The translations under genes and the position numbers were made by a program. A DNA stretch of 59,842 bases from Actinoplanes xinjiangensis (lineage in GTDB: Bacteria > Actinomycetota > Actinomycetes > Mycobacteriales > Micromonosporaceae): the NCBI RefSeq assembly GCF_003148685.1, contig NZ_QGGR01000042.1, forward strand, positions 1 through 59,842, written 5' to 3'. A model generated the notes under the pieces. The model was given only the letters and a program-made list of their open reading frames with translations. It had not been told where the DNA came from and did no database searches. Below are positions 1 through 8,488 of this stretch, piece after piece (positions within the stretch are counted from its first letter, which is position 1; each line of letters opens with the position of its first letter).

Positions 1-111
1 CCTACCCAACGTCATCCCAGCAAACTAACCAAAATAGAAACAAAGCTATATTCATCGCACGGGTGACTTGACCCCGTTTAACACCAGCCACCTAGCGTCC
101 GTCCGACGAAC

Positions 112-147
112 AGAAGGCCCGCCACCCTTTCGGGGAGCGGGCCTTCT
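112..147. terminator. Hairpin terminator downstream of the GH65 gene
   Basis: Perfect 11-bp inverted repeat AGAAGGCCCGC / GCGGGCCTTCT with a 14-nt centre, lying 14 bases beyond the GH65 stop codon. It probably ends the minus-strand sugar operon and could also serve a plus-strand unit entering from the left. The first 60 bases of the window are clearly A/T-richer than the rest and show no gene. Confidence 0.75.
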
Positions 148-160
148 TCGTCTCGCGGGA

Positions 161-2524
161 TCAGTGCAGCGCGCGGCGTACCGGCGCCCGACCGTGCGGC
201 TGGTCCGGCGCCGGACCGGCCGGCACCGCCGCCGGGATCGGCATCGTCACCGGCCGCACCTGGGTGACCTCCAGTTCCTTGCCGTGGTGCAGCAGGGTGA
301 GCCGGGCCTGGCCGCCGCCGTTGCGCAGCGAGTAGGTCACCTCCTCGGAGGTCACGCTCACCCGCAGCCGCAGGCCCCGCCAGAGCAGCGAGAACTCCAG
401 GTTGTTGATCCGGCTGGGCAGGCGCGGGGCGAACGACAGCTGACCGTTGAAGTCACGCATGCCCCCGAGGCCGGCGACCAGCGACATCCAGGTGCCGGCC
501 AGGGACGCCACGTGGACGCCGTCCCGGGCGTTCTGGTGCAGGTCATGCAGGTCCATCAGGGCGGCCTCGCCCAGATAGTCGTGGGCCAGCTCCAGGTGCC
601 CGGTCTCGGCCGCGAGAACGGCCTGGACGCAGGCGGAGAGCGACGAGTCGCGGACGGTCCGCGCGTCGTAGTAGGCGAAGTTGCGCGCCTTCTCCTCCGG
701 CGTGAACGCGTCCCCCCGGAGGAACATCGCCATCACCAGGTCGGCCTGCTTGATCACCTGCTTGCGGTACAGGTCGAAGTACGGGTAGTTGAGCAGCAGC
801 GGGTACCCCTCGGGCGGGGTGTTGTCGAAGTCCCACTCCTGGAGCCGGGTGAAGCCCTCGCACTGCTGATGGACGCCGAGCTCCTTGTCGTACGGGATGT
901 GCACGGCGGCCGCCGCGTCCCGCCACGACGCCGTCTCCTCGTCGTCGACCCCGAACCGCCGGGCCAGGTCCGGATGGCGCTTGCAGGCCTCGACCGCGGT
1001 CATCAGGTTCTGCTGGGCCATCAGGTTCGTGTAGATGTTGTCGTTCACCACGGCGGTGTACTCGTCGGGCCCGGTGACGCCGTCGATGTGGAACCGTCCG
1101 TGCCGGTCGTGGTGGCCCAGCGACCGCCACAGCCGTGCCGTCTCCACCAGCAGCTCCAGGCCGACCTCACGCTCGAAGTCGTAGTCACCGGTGGCCTGCA
1201 CGTAGCGGCGGACCGCGTCGGCGATGTCGGCGGCGATGTGGAACCCGGCGGTGCCGGCCGGCCAGTACCCGGAGCACTCCTGCCCGCGGATGGTCCGCCA
1301 CGGGAACGCCGCACCCTGCAGGCCGAGCGTCTGCGCCCGCTCCCGGGCCAGGTCCAGCGTCGAGTGCCGCCAGCGCAGCACGTCGGCCGCCGCGGAGGGC
1401 TGGGTGTACGTCAGAGCGGGCAGCACGAACGTCTCGGCGTCCCAGAAGGTGTGGCCGTCGTACCCCGGCCCGGTGAGGCCCTTGGAGCCGATCGGGCGCT
1501 GCTCGGCCCGGGCGCCGGCCTGGAGCGTGTGGAACAGCCCGAAGCGGACCGCCTGCTGCACCTCCGGGTCGCCCTCCACCTTGACGTCCGAGTGGTCCCA
1601 GAACGCGTCCAGGTAGTCCCGCTGCTGCTGGACCAGACCGTCCCAGCCGTCCAGACGGGCGCTGGCGAGGGCCGCGCCGACCTGGTCCCGCAGGGCCGGC
1701 AGCGAACGCATGCTGGACCAGCCGTACGCCGCCAGCTTGACCACCCGCAGCTTCTGCCCCGGCTCCAGCCGGCAGGCCACCGTGGTGCGCAGCCAGTCCG
1801 GGTGGCCCTCGGTGGTGATGGCGTGCCGGCCCGGCGTCTCCACCAGGTGCTCCATCGCCGCGGCCATCCGCAGGTCGCTGGCCTTGGTGCGGTGCACGAG
1901 GATGCCGCCGGTGCGCTGCTCCAGCATCTCCTCGGCCTGCAACGGCCGGTCCAGCACCGCGGCGACCCGCGGGTCCTTGCTCCGCGGCGGCACCTGCTCG
2001 TTGGCCACCAGCTCGGACTGGAGGATCAGCCGGGCGGACGCGTCCAGTGGCTCCACCTCGTAGAGGAAGGCCACCACCGCGCGCTGGGTGAACGACACCA
2101 GCCGCACGGTCCGCACCCGAACGCCCTGGCCGGACGGCGAGACCCACTCGACGACCCGCTCCAGCGTGCCGGCCCGCAGGTCGAGGCAGCGCTCGTGGGA
2201 CCGCAGCTCGCCGTAGCGCACGTCGAACGGCTCGTCGTCGACGAGTAGGCGCATCAGCTTGGCGTTGGTGACGTTGACCATGGTCTGGCCGGACTCGGGG
2301 AAGCCGTACCCCGCCTCGGCGTGCGGCAGGGGCCGCAGTTCGTAGAACGAGTTCAGGTAGCTGCCCGGCAGGCCGTGCGGCTCGCCCTCGTCCAGGTTTC
2401 CGCGTATCCCGATGTGGCCGTTGGAGAGCGCGAACACCGACTCCGACTGGGCCAGCAGGTCCAGATCGAGCCGGGTCTCCCGGATGTGCCAAGGGTCGAC
2501 GGGGTAGGCCCGTTCACGGATCAC
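161..2524 (-). CDS. Glycoside hydrolase family 65 protein (disaccharide phosphorylase, maltose/trehalose/kojibiose type)
   Basis: A 787-residue protein, the normal length for GH65. These enzymes phosphorolyse alpha-linked glucose disaccharides to beta-glucose 1-phosphate, or hydrolyse them. The N-terminal beta-sandwich contains ESVFALSNGHIGIRGN. The (alpha/alpha)6 core carries VTGPDEY, whose Glu at about residue 488 is the expected general acid. The substrate cannot be read from sequence. The GTG start is chosen because GAGAGG lies 7 bases upstream. The gene follows a beta-phosphoglucomutase by 37 bases, and that pair turns a disaccharide into glucose 6-phosphate. An MsmK-type ABC ATPase lies further upstream on the same strand. 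Cytoplasmic; no signal peptide. The long open frame on the opposite strand is a high-GC shadow. Confidence 0.93.
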   Translation of the reverse strand: MIRERAYPVDPWHIRETRLDLDLLAQSESVFALSNGHIGIRGNLDEGEPHGLPGSYLNSFYELRPLPHAEAGYGFPESGQTMVNVTNAKLMRLLVDDEPFDVRYGELRSHERCLDLRAGTLERVVEWVSPSGQGVRVRTVRLVSFTQRAVVAFLYEVEPLDASARLILQSELVANEQVPPRSKDPRVAAVLDRPLQAEEMLEQRTGGILVHRTKASDLRMAAAMEHLVETPGRHAITTEGHPDWLRTTVACRLEPGQKLRVVKLAAYGWSSMRSLPALRDQVGAALASARLDGWDGLVQQQRDYLDAFWDHSDVKVEGDPEVQQAVRFGLFHTLQAGARAEQRPIGSKGLTGPGYDGHTFWDAETFVLPALTYTQPSAAADVLRWRHSTLDLARERAQTLGLQGAAFPWRTIRGQECSGYWPAGTAGFHIAADIADAVRRYVQATGDYDFEREVGLELLVETARLWRSLGHHDRHGRFHIDGVTGPDEYTAVVNDNIYTNLMAQQNLMTAVEACKRHPDLARRFGVDDEETASWRDAAAAVHIPYDKELGVHQQCEGFTRLQEWDFDNTPPEGYPLLLNYPYFDLYRKQVIKQADLVMAMFLRGDAFTPEEKARNFAYYDARTVRDSSLSACVQAVLAAETGHLELAHDYLGEAALMDLHDLHQNARDGVHVASLAGTWMSLVAGLGGMRDFNGQLSFAPRLPSRINNLEFSLLWRGLRLRVSVTSEEVTYSLRNGGGQARLTLLHHGKELEVTQVRPVTMPIPAAVPAGPAPDQPHGRAPVRRALH

Positions 2525-2561
2525 GGTCGTGCCTCTCGTAACTGAATTTCAGAGGAGGTCT

Positions 2562-3302
2562 TTACTGCGTGAGGAGCTCGGAGAGATCGGTCACCACGAT
2601 GTCGGCGCCGTGCTCGCGCAACGCGTCGGCCTGGCCCACCCGGTCCACACCGATCACGATGCCGAAGCCGCCGGCCCGCCCCGCGGCCACGCCCGCCTGC
2701 GCGTCCTCGTAGACGGCACAGTGCGCCGGGTCGAGGCCGAGCAGCTCGGCGCCCTTGAGAAAGGTGTCCGGCGCGGGCTTGCCGGGCAGCCCCAGCTCGC
2801 GCGCGACGACCCCGTCCACGCGGACCTCCAGGAGGTCGGCGATCCCGGCCGCCTCCAAGACGTCCTTGCAGTTGGCGCTCGCCGACACGACCGCACGGCG
2901 TAGACCGGCGGCCTTGGCGGCCTTCAGATACTCCACCGATCCGGGGTAGACCTGGACGGCGCCTTCTTTGATCTTCTTTAGCACGAGCAGGTTCTTGCGA
3001 TTGCCGATGCCGTTGACGGTCTCCCGATCGGGGGTGTCGTCCGGGTCGCCCTCGGGCAGGGTGATGCCCCGCGAGGCCAGGAACGTGCGAACGCCGTCGG
3101 CACGCTGTCTGCCGTCGACATATCGGTGATAATCGGCCGCGGAATCGAACGGCACGAAAGGTTGGCCGAGCTGGTCGGCCCACGATTTCAGGAACGTGTC
3201 GAACGTCTGTTTCCACGCAGCGTTGTGCACCAGCGCGGTTTGCGTAAGCACGCCATCAAGATCGAATAGGCAAGCGGTCACCTGTGAGGGAAGTCCGAGC
3301 AC
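2562..3302 (-). CDS. pgmB: Beta-phosphoglucomutase (HAD superfamily)
   Basis: A 246-residue HAD hydrolase that should convert beta-glucose 1-phosphate to glucose 6-phosphate. Motif I is FDLDGVLT near residue 14, with the nucleophile Asp and the second Asp both present. The cap region includes WKQTFDTFL. VVSASANC matches motif II, KPAPDTFLKGAELLGL holds the motif III Lys, and VYEDAQAGVAAG matches motif IV. It sits directly upstream of the GH65 phosphorylase, which releases its substrate, so the two form a disaccharide-degrading pair. The GTG start lies 6 bases after a TACATT box, so the message is probably leaderless. Assigned from motifs and partnership; activity is not proven. Confidence 0.9.
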   Translation of the reverse strand: MLGLPSQVTACLFDLDGVLTQTALVHNAAWKQTFDTFLKSWADQLGQPFVPFDSAADYHRYVDGRQRADGVRTFLASRGITLPEGDPDDTPDRETVNGIGNRKNLLVLKKIKEGAVQVYPGSVEYLKAAKAAGLRRAVVSASANCKDVLEAAGIADLLEVRVDGVVARELGLPGKPAPDTFLKGAELLGLDPAHCAVYEDAQAGVAAGRAGGFGIVIGVDRVGQADALREHGADIVVTDLSELLTQ

Positions 3303-3308
3303 GCGCCC

Positions 3309-3314
3309 AATGTA
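3309..3314 (-). promoter_or_regulatory. -10 box of a probable leaderless promoter for pgmB
   Basis: TACATT on the minus strand ends 6 bases before the GTG start at 3302. This is the spacing expected when transcription begins at the start codon. Confidence 0.55.
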
Positions 3315-3380
3315 GCCGGACCCGATCCCGGGCGAGAGGCGAAGGGCAGCTTCACATTTCCACGATGGTTTACAAGTCGT

Positions 3381-3854
3381 TCAACCTGCGGAATCCACGA
3401 TGATCCGCAGTCCGATCGACGTGCCGATCGGCCCGGTGGCCGTCGTGACCTCGTCGCAGAGGTGGTGCGCCAGCCACAATCCGCGACCGCCGACCTCGAA
3501 CGCCTCCGGGGTGTGCAGGCCGTCCAGATAGGCGCCGGGGATGCCCGGACCGGAGTCGGTCACCACGCACCACACCGAACCGTCCTCGATCTTCAGGACG
3601 ACCCGCCCGGTGCCGCCGGCATGCAGCACGACATTGGTCAGCACCTCGTTGACGGCCAGGACGAACCCGTGCTGCCGGTCACCGGCGAACCCGACCGCCG
3701 CGAGCAGGCGGGTGATCTCGTGCCGCACGACGGCAATGTCGTCCGGCCCGAAGGTGCGGTCCAGCAGCACCGGCCACTCCCGCGGCGGGGCGGCATCGAC
3801 CCTCGGCTCCCCGTCGAGAGCCGAACGCACGCTCTGGCCGATCCTGTCCTCCAC
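3381..3854 (-). CDS. RsbW/SpoIIAB-like ATP-binding protein (HATPase_c_2)
   Basis: About 157 residues of a single GHKL ATPase fold. The N box is FVLAVNEVLTNVVLHAGG, the G1 box is VTDSGPGIP, and GGRGLWLAHHLCDEV resembles the G2 lid. Such stand-alone domains in actinomycetes are usually serine kinases/anti-sigma factors that act on anti-anti-sigma proteins; no partner lies next to it. The GTG at 3854 (protein begins VEDRIGQ) is preferred over a start 45 bases upstream because TAGGCT ends 8 bases before it and the extra N-terminus is low complexity. It lies between the ABC ATPase and pgmB on one strand, possibly in the same unit. Confidence 0.8.
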   Translation of the reverse strand: MEDRIGQSVRSALDGEPRVDAAPPREWPVLLDRTFGPDDIAVVRHEITRLLAAVGFAGDRQHGFVLAVNEVLTNVVLHAGGTGRVVLKIEDGSVWCVVTDSGPGIPGAYLDGLHTPEAFEVGGRGLWLAHHLCDEVTTATGPIGTSIGLRIIVDSAG

Positions 3855-3935
3855 CGTGGTGCAGCCTACGCGCTGTGGCCGACCGGTGGCGGGAGGCATT
3901 CGAGGAACGCGCCCGGAAGTGTGCCGATCGGGTCC

Positions 3936-5228
3936 TCAGCGCCAGCCGACATCGATGCGGTCACCGCGCTGATCGAAGAAGTGCACCGCTTCCATCCGGA
4001 CCGACACGGCAAGCGGGTGACCGTGCGAGACCTGCGGATACGGCGCCAGCCGTACGGCCAGCTCGGCCGGCTTGCGATGGTGCCGGCCCGGGTCGGTCGC
4101 CACCCCTCCACGGCCCTCCGGGGCCACTTCGGCGACACCCGGACGGGTCAGCCGTTGCAGCGCCCCGCCGAGCCGCTTGAAGGCACCGCCCCCCGCACCC
4201 CCGGTGTCCGCCTGCGCCGCGCCGATCTCGTCCACCACGATGGCCGTGGCGCCGATGTCGAGGTACGCCAGCGACTCGTGCCCGTGATGCTCGAGATAGC
4301 GGATCCGCCCCTGGAAGACGTGCCCCTGGGTGTCCGGGGTGACCGGGGTGAGCGCCTCGGCCCGGATGCCGACCACGATCCGCTCACCGTGGTAGCGGGC
4401 CACCGCCCGCGCCCGGGGGTCGGTCCACGGCAGGTACAGGGTCTGCTCGCCGAAACTCAGCGCGATGTAGCGGTCCAGGTGCACATAGACCGCGGCCTCC
4501 AGCAGATTCATCTTCGGCGAGCCGAGGAAGGCGGCGGTGTAGAGGGTCGCCGGACGGCGGTAGACCTCGGTCGGCGTGCCGAGATCCTGGAGCACACCCT
4601 TGCGCATGATCGCGACCCGGTCGGCCATGGTCAGCGCCTCGGCCTGGTCGTGCGTCACGTACATCGTGGTCACGCCCAGCTCACGCGTCATGCTGCTGAT
4701 CTCGGCGCGCAGCTCGGCACGCAGCCCGCTGTCGAGATTGGACAGAGGCTCGTCCATCAGGAAGATCCCCGGCCGGCGCACCATGGCCCGTCCCATCGCC
4801 ACGCGCTGCCGCTGGCCACCGGAGAGCTGACTGGGCCGCCGGCCGAGCACCTCGCCGATCCCGAGCGCACCCGCGATCGCGTCGACCCGATCCTGGCGCG
4901 GCGACGAATCGATCCCGGACAGCTTCAGGGGGAAGCCGATATTCTCCGACACCGTCATGTGCGGATAGAGCGCAAAGTCCTGAAACACCATGGCGATGCT
5001 CCGGTCCCGCGGTGGCAGTTCCAGCACGGGTTCACCGTTGAGCAGGATCTCCCCCCGCGTGGGATCCTCCAGCCCGGCGATCATCCGCAGCACGGTCGAC
5101 TTCCCGCAGCCCGATGGCCCGAGCAGGACCATGAACTCGCCGTCCTGCACCTCCAGGCTCACGTTGTCGACGGCATAGGTACCGTCTGGCCAGATCTTGG
5201 TGACGTCTTTGAGCGCGACGGTGGACAC
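3936..5228 (-). CDS. MsmK/UgpC-type sugar ABC transporter ATP-binding protein
   Basis: A 430-residue ATPase of the CUT1 family, which energises carbohydrate importers whose permeases are often encoded elsewhere. Near the N-terminus are Walker A GPSGCGKST, Q-loop VFQDFALYPHMTV and signature LSGGQRQRVAMGRAMVRRP, then Walker B GIFLMDEPLSNLD and the switch His in MYVTHDQAEAL. The C-terminal third is the regulatory TOBE/MalK-like region. It is longer than usual, with a Gly-rich insert (TGGAGGGAFKRLGG), and ends in HFFDQRGDRIDV. GTG at 5228 is chosen because GGGAGG lies 6 bases upstream. No permease or binding protein is in the window, so it may serve several distant importers and be linked to the GH65/PGM pair by substrate. 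Confidence 0.92.
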   Translation of the reverse strand: MSTVALKDVTKIWPDGTYAVDNVSLEVQDGEFMVLLGPSGCGKSTVLRMIAGLEDPTRGEILLNGEPVLELPPRDRSIAMVFQDFALYPHMTVSENIGFPLKLSGIDSSPRQDRVDAIAGALGIGEVLGRRPSQLSGGQRQRVAMGRAMVRRPGIFLMDEPLSNLDSGLRAELRAEISSMTRELGVTTMYVTHDQAEALTMADRVAIMRKGVLQDLGTPTEVYRRPATLYTAAFLGSPKMNLLEAAVYVHLDRYIALSFGEQTLYLPWTDPRARAVARYHGERIVVGIRAEALTPVTPDTQGHVFQGRIRYLEHHGHESLAYLDIGATAIVVDEIGAAQADTGGAGGGAFKRLGGALQRLTRPGVAEVAPEGRGGVATDPGRHHRKPAELAVRLAPYPQVSHGHPLAVSVRMEAVHFFDQRGDRIDVGWR

Positions 5229-5551
5229 CGTCAACCTCCCGCGATCGAGTGTCGACCCCGAGCCCACGACGGTCGGCGATCGGGCCCTAACTCTGCGAGG
5301 GCCTTCGATGGTTCACCATCGGACGAAAGTGCCATTCGCACATAGTGATCAATCGATTACAGAACACTGAACATCGCAGGTCCCGGGTGTGCACGTTCAC
5401 ATCCTTATCTGGTACGACCTACCGGCCCGCCGACCGCAACCACACATGCACGAGCCAGCCCGCGCGCATTTCCCGGCGCCGGACCGCAAGGCGCCTCACG
5501 GGCGTGCTGCCCACTCACCGCCCCACCCCGCCCCGCCCACCACGCCGCGTC

Positions 5552-5815
5552 TTCGTTCAAGCCGCGTCTGCCGTTCAGGTCGCGTCTGCCGTTCAAGCTC
5601 TGTTGCCGTACAAACCGTGCTGCCGCACAAACCGTGCCTGCCGTTCGAGCCGCGCCTGCCGTTCGAACCGCGCCCATTCAAGCTATGTCTGCCGTTCGAA
5701 CCGTGCCTGCCGTTCGAACTGCGCGTGCCGTTCGAACTGCGCGTGCCGTTCAAGGCGCACGTGCCGTTCAGCTGTGTCTGCCGTTCGAACGTTCTGCCGA
5801 TCAGCCCTTATGCCG
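5552..5815. repeat. Degenerate 18-bp tandem array, about 14 units
   Basis: Units follow the consensus SCCGYGYCTGCCGTTCRA with small length changes. Examples are CCGTGCCTGCCGTTCGAA and CTGCGCGTGCCGTTCGAA. The period is a multiple of three, so every frame stays open and spurious proteins such as (LPFEPR)n or (SNGRHG)n appear on either strand. I read this as a minisatellite, not a gene. Confidence 0.8.
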
Positions 5816-6226
5816 TTCCGGCGTTCCAGCCTCGCCCAGTGCCAGCCATGCCGCCGCCCCTGTCGGTTCGGACCGAACCGATCGACACGGCGCGAGCTGG
5901 GCACGGCGTCGCCGGCGACGTAGGTCGGTGCACACAATCGCGCAACGTGGGCGCTGACCCACGTCCTGGCACTCACCGGCGCACACAATCCGCGGACTGC
6001 GTGCGCTCACCCGCGTAGGGGCGATGACGGCAGCCCACCCAAGCGTTGCGTGCGCTCCCGTCGTCCGTTCGCAGACCACTGACCCAGACGGCCCAGCCGA
6101 CACCGCAGCCAGGGCCCCGCGGGAGCGGCCGCTACGCATGGGTGCCCGGCCTGTTGGCTCTCAGCGCCCCGCTATGGGCGTTAGCTGAACCGAAGCGGCG
6201 AACGGGTGCGTCCGACGACCGGCTGA

Positions 6227-6270
6227 GGGACGGTTTCACGAGCCGGCCGGGACGGTTTCACGAGCCGGCC
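6227..6270. repeat. Perfect 22-bp tandem duplication
   Basis: GGGACGGTTTCACGAGCCGG followed by CC occurs twice with no spacer, at 6227-6248 and 6249-6270. The identity suggests a recent slippage or duplication event. Confidence 0.9.
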
Positions 6271-6514
6271 ACGCCAGGCATCAAGATCGATCAGCTGAAA
6301 CACGGTCCCCAGCGATCATGAGCCGAAGCTGCGTGCCCGCACCCGGGCCGAGGGGGGCTCAGGTTAACGGCGGGGCCGGGGTGGGTACGGGTAACCCCTA
6401 CGGGAGCTGAACCGCCGGCCTCCACCTCGGGAACGAGGGACGGCACCGCTCCCGTACCTACCGTCGAAGTGGCCACGGCAGGAAGCCGAGGCCACCGCCG
6501 AAGGAGTGGATGAA

Positions 6515-6712
6515 GTGACCAGCCCCCTGAAGACCCGCTCGTTCTCCCGCCCCCGCCACAACCGCCGGATCGCCGGAGTCTGCGCCGGCCTGGCCCAGCG
6601 TTTCGGAATGCGGCCCGGGATGGTGCGGCTCCTCTTCGTTGTCTCGTGCCTCCTGCCCGGCCCGCAGATCCTGATCTACCTGGCCCTCTGGGCCCTGATG
6701 CCGAGCGAGTAA
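6515..6712 (+). CDS. PspC domain small membrane protein
   Basis: A 65-residue protein that is almost entirely one PspC domain. It has a basic N-terminus, the motif NRRIAGVCAGLAQRFGM, then a hydrophobic segment (LLFVVSCLLPGPQILIYLALWALM). PspC proteins sense envelope stress or regulate the phage-shock response at the membrane, though many short actinobacterial copies are uncharacterised. AAGGAG at 6501-6506 sits 8 bases before the GTG at 6515, which decides against the in-frame GTG at 6506. It stands alone, with repeat-rich DNA on both sides. Confidence 0.88.
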   Translation: MTSPLKTRSFSRPRHNRRIAGVCAGLAQRFGMRPGMVRLLFVVSCLLPGPQILIYLALWALMPSE

Positions 6713-6892
6713 CGCCGGCACCGGAAACCTGCGGGCCATCACGGCTGCAAGTCGACGGGGGCCCGCCAGGCTGATACCAGCCGAGTAGTCACCGCCGGGC
6801 CGAGCGAAGCGGGCAACTGGCTACCGACTGCGAGAGCAGCAAACAGCTGGTACCGGCTGAAGAAGCCGAGCATCGTCGCCCAGCCCAACGAA

Positions 6893-6941
6893 AGCCGAGA
6901 AGTTCCCGGCCAGCCGAAAAACCGGCGGGAACTTCTCGGCT
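6893..6941. repeat. 15-bp perfect inverted repeat
   Basis: AGCCGAGAAGTTCCC (6893-6907) and GGGAACTTCTCGGCT (6927-6941) around a 19-nt loop. It is followed at once by a 29-bp direct repeat and has no T-run, so it is not a classical terminator. Confidence 0.85.
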
Positions 6942-6996
6942 GAAGGCGACCGACGCTGCCGCAACGCGCTGAAGGCGACCGACGCTGACGCAACGC
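6939..6996. repeat. 29-bp tandem duplication (28 of 29 bases identical)
   Basis: Two adjacent copies starting GCTGAAGGCGACCGACGCTG, at 6939-6967 and 6968-6996, differ by one base. A further direct repeat, CACGCCATGCCCGCGGTCGC, follows around 7010-7050. Confidence 0.85.
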
Positions 6997-7124
6997 CCGC
7001 CGTCCACGCCACGCCATGCCCGCGGTCGCGCACGCCATGCCCGCGGTCGCATAACGCCCTCAGCCCTCAACCGGGTCGAACACCCGCCGAGAAGGCCGCG
7101 GTTGGCTGCCAGCGCCCTCGAACT

Positions 7125-7164
7125 CCGGGCATCCCGTCCTCTGCCCCCGTGACGGGATGCCCGG
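7125..7164. repeat. 14-bp perfect inverted repeat
   Basis: CCGGGCATCCCGTC (7125-7138) and GACGGGATGCCCGG (7151-7164) with a 12-nt loop. A strong hairpin on either strand; it may act as a bidirectional terminator between convergent genes. Confidence 0.85.
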
Positions 7165-7177
7165 AACCGAACGACGG

Positions 7178-7209
7178 GCCGTTCCCCGCCAACGACGCCG
7201 GGGAACGGC
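7178..7209. repeat. 11-bp perfect inverted repeat
   Basis: GCCGTTCCCCG (7178-7188) and CGGGGAACGGC (7199-7209) with a 10-nt loop, only 13 bases from the preceding inverted repeat. Confidence 0.85.
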
Positions 7210-7309
7210 ACGCCTTCACGCTTACCGACCGGCGCCTTCGCCCACGAAGCCGGCGCTCTCCGCTCACACGCAAGCCAGCGGAATCCCCACGGCGCCTCCG
7301 CACCAGCGA

Positions 7310-7676
7310 CCGGCCGGCTCATCCGCCACGCCCCCGCTCGGCCGTCCGAGCGATTCGCCCGCCAGTGCCTCCGCACCAACGACTGGCCGATTCACCTACC
7401 ACCGTCTCCGCTCGGCCAGCCGACTAACTCATCGGCGTCTCCGCTCGGTCAACCGATTCACCTACCGGCGCCTTCGGGTCAGGCGGCCGATTCGCGCACC
7501 GGCACCTTCCCTCGGCCAGCCGATTCACCTACCGGCGCCTTCGGGTCAGGCGGCCGATATGCGCGCCGGCACCTTCGCTCGGCCAGCCGATTCAGCTACC
7601 GGCGCCTTCGATCGGGTGGCGATTCACCTACCGGCGCCTTCGGTCGAGTGGCCGATTCGTGCGTCGGCGTCGTCGG
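7310..7676. repeat. 33/34-bp tandem array abutting the DUF4230 stop codon
   Basis: About ten units start with CCGATTC near 7350, 7387, 7420, 7453, 7487, 7520, 7554, 7587, 7619 and 7652. The unit resembles CCGATTCACCTACCGGCGCC plus 13-14 more bases. Two kinds alternate to give a 67-bp higher-order period at 7453-7586. The last unit runs into the minus-strand stop codon at 7677. Confidence 0.88.
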
Positions 7677-8429
7677 TCATGGGCTGGCGAAGGAGACCGT
7701 GACCGTGGTGTAGCCGAGCCGGGCGAAGAGGCTCTCCAGCATCCGCTGTGTGTTCTCGCGGGCGCGCTCGTCGAGCTCGCTGGCGCGGGCCGCCTCGGTG
7801 ATCCGCTGCTGGGCGAGCTGATAGACCTGCTGCTGCTTGCCCGGGTCGTCGCGGAAGGCGTCGCCGATCCGGTTGAACAGGCCGCGCTCCTCGGCCACCA
7901 CGTAGCTGCGCTCCATGTCGAGCGCGGCGGTGGACTGCTGCGGGGCGGGCAGGGTCAGCTCGATCGTCTTCTTCTCCTCGTCGATCTTCAGGCCGTCGCC
8001 GGAGAGGCCGCTGAAGTCCACGTAGGTCTCGACCGTGCCGGAGCCGACGAACAGCGTCCGCCGGTTGATCAGGAAATCAGGGATGTTGTCCCGGTTCTCC
8101 TGAAGGTCGACGATCACCTGGAATGTGCCGTCGGCGGCCACATAACGCTGGAGGTCGCGCATGGACTGCAGGAGCACCGGCTGGCTCCGGTCGGTGGTCT
8201 CCTCAGCGAACGGGTTGTCGAAGGTGGGCAGCACATCCATCGCGCGCAGACCGAGGCAGGACGCGACGATCAGCGCGAAGACGAAGCCGACGAAGATCAG
8301 TAGGCGCGCGAAGCCGCTGGGCTTGATCTGCTCGGGGGCAGGGGCGGGGGCGGGCTCCACGGCGTCCGGCCGATCGGGCACGGCCGGATACTCACTGGTG
8401 GGGTGATCGGGGGCGGGCGATTCGGCCAT
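7677..8429 (-). CDS. DUF4230 domain membrane-anchored protein
   Basis: A 250-residue protein with three parts. A Pro/Ala-rich cytoplasmic N-terminus of about 38 residues comes first, then one membrane helix (FARLLIFVGFVFALIVASCLGL, about 40-61), then an extracytoplasmic DUF4230 domain. The domain contains the typical LQENRDNIPDFLINRRTLFVGSGTVETYVDF stretch and a C-terminal helical region. Function unknown; related proteins are single-pass surface proteins. The ATG start lies 6 bases after TACCGT, so translation is probably leaderless. The 3' end abuts a tandem repeat array, so either the array formed at the gene end or the end has been trimmed by it. Confidence 0.88.
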   Translation of the reverse strand: MAESPAPDHPTSEYPAVPDRPDAVEPAPAPAPEQIKPSGFARLLIFVGFVFALIVASCLGLRAMDVLPTFDNPFAEETTDRSQPVLLQSMRDLQRYVAADGTFQVIVDLQENRDNIPDFLINRRTLFVGSGTVETYVDFSGLSGDGLKIDEEKKTIELTLPAPQQSTAALDMERSYVVAEERGLFNRIGDAFRDDPGKQQQVYQLAQQRITEAARASELDERARENTQRMLESLFARLGYTTVTVSFASP

Positions 8430-8435
8430 GCCCTA

Positions 8436-8441
8436 ACGGTA
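8436..8441 (-). promoter_or_regulatory. -10 box of a probable leaderless promoter for the DUF4230 gene
   Basis: TACCGT on the minus strand ends 6 bases before the ATG at 8429. Confidence 0.55.
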
Positions 8442-8488
8442 CGGAGGGGGTACGACAATTCGCGACCGGAGAGCACTCATCGGGCTCC

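Larger units (their letters stand above)
5229..6514. other. Gene-free divergent interval of about 1.3 kb rich in repeats
   Basis: I find no convincing gene between the divergent ABC ATPase and PspC genes. Open frames here follow the repeats, lack start signals and resemble no protein family. Contents include an 18-bp degenerate tandem array (5552-5815), a 22-bp tandem duplication (6227-6270), a hairpin ACGTGGG/CCCACGT (5945-5964), and two diverged copies of a segment starting GCACACAATC near 5930 and 5980. Confidence 0.7.
6713..7676. other. Gene-free convergent interval with inverted and tandem repeats
   Basis: About 960 bases between the PspC gene and the convergent DUF4230 gene. No credible coding region. 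It holds three long perfect inverted repeats (6893-6941, 7125-7164, 7178-7209), two short direct repeats, and a 33/34-bp array that runs up to the DUF4230 stop codon. Confidence 0.75.

Noticed and set aside
68..2248. A long open frame opposite the GH65 gene
   Set aside because: High-GC codon positions keep antisense frames open. The GH65 protein explains the sequence and the antisense product has no family features.
5389..6018. Frames of about 200 codons over the 18-bp array
   Set aside because: They exist on both strands only because the repeat period is a multiple of three; no RBS and no family match.
7310..7676. Possible CRISPR array
   Set aside because: Units are head-to-tail with no unique spacers, are degenerate and lack any cas gene.
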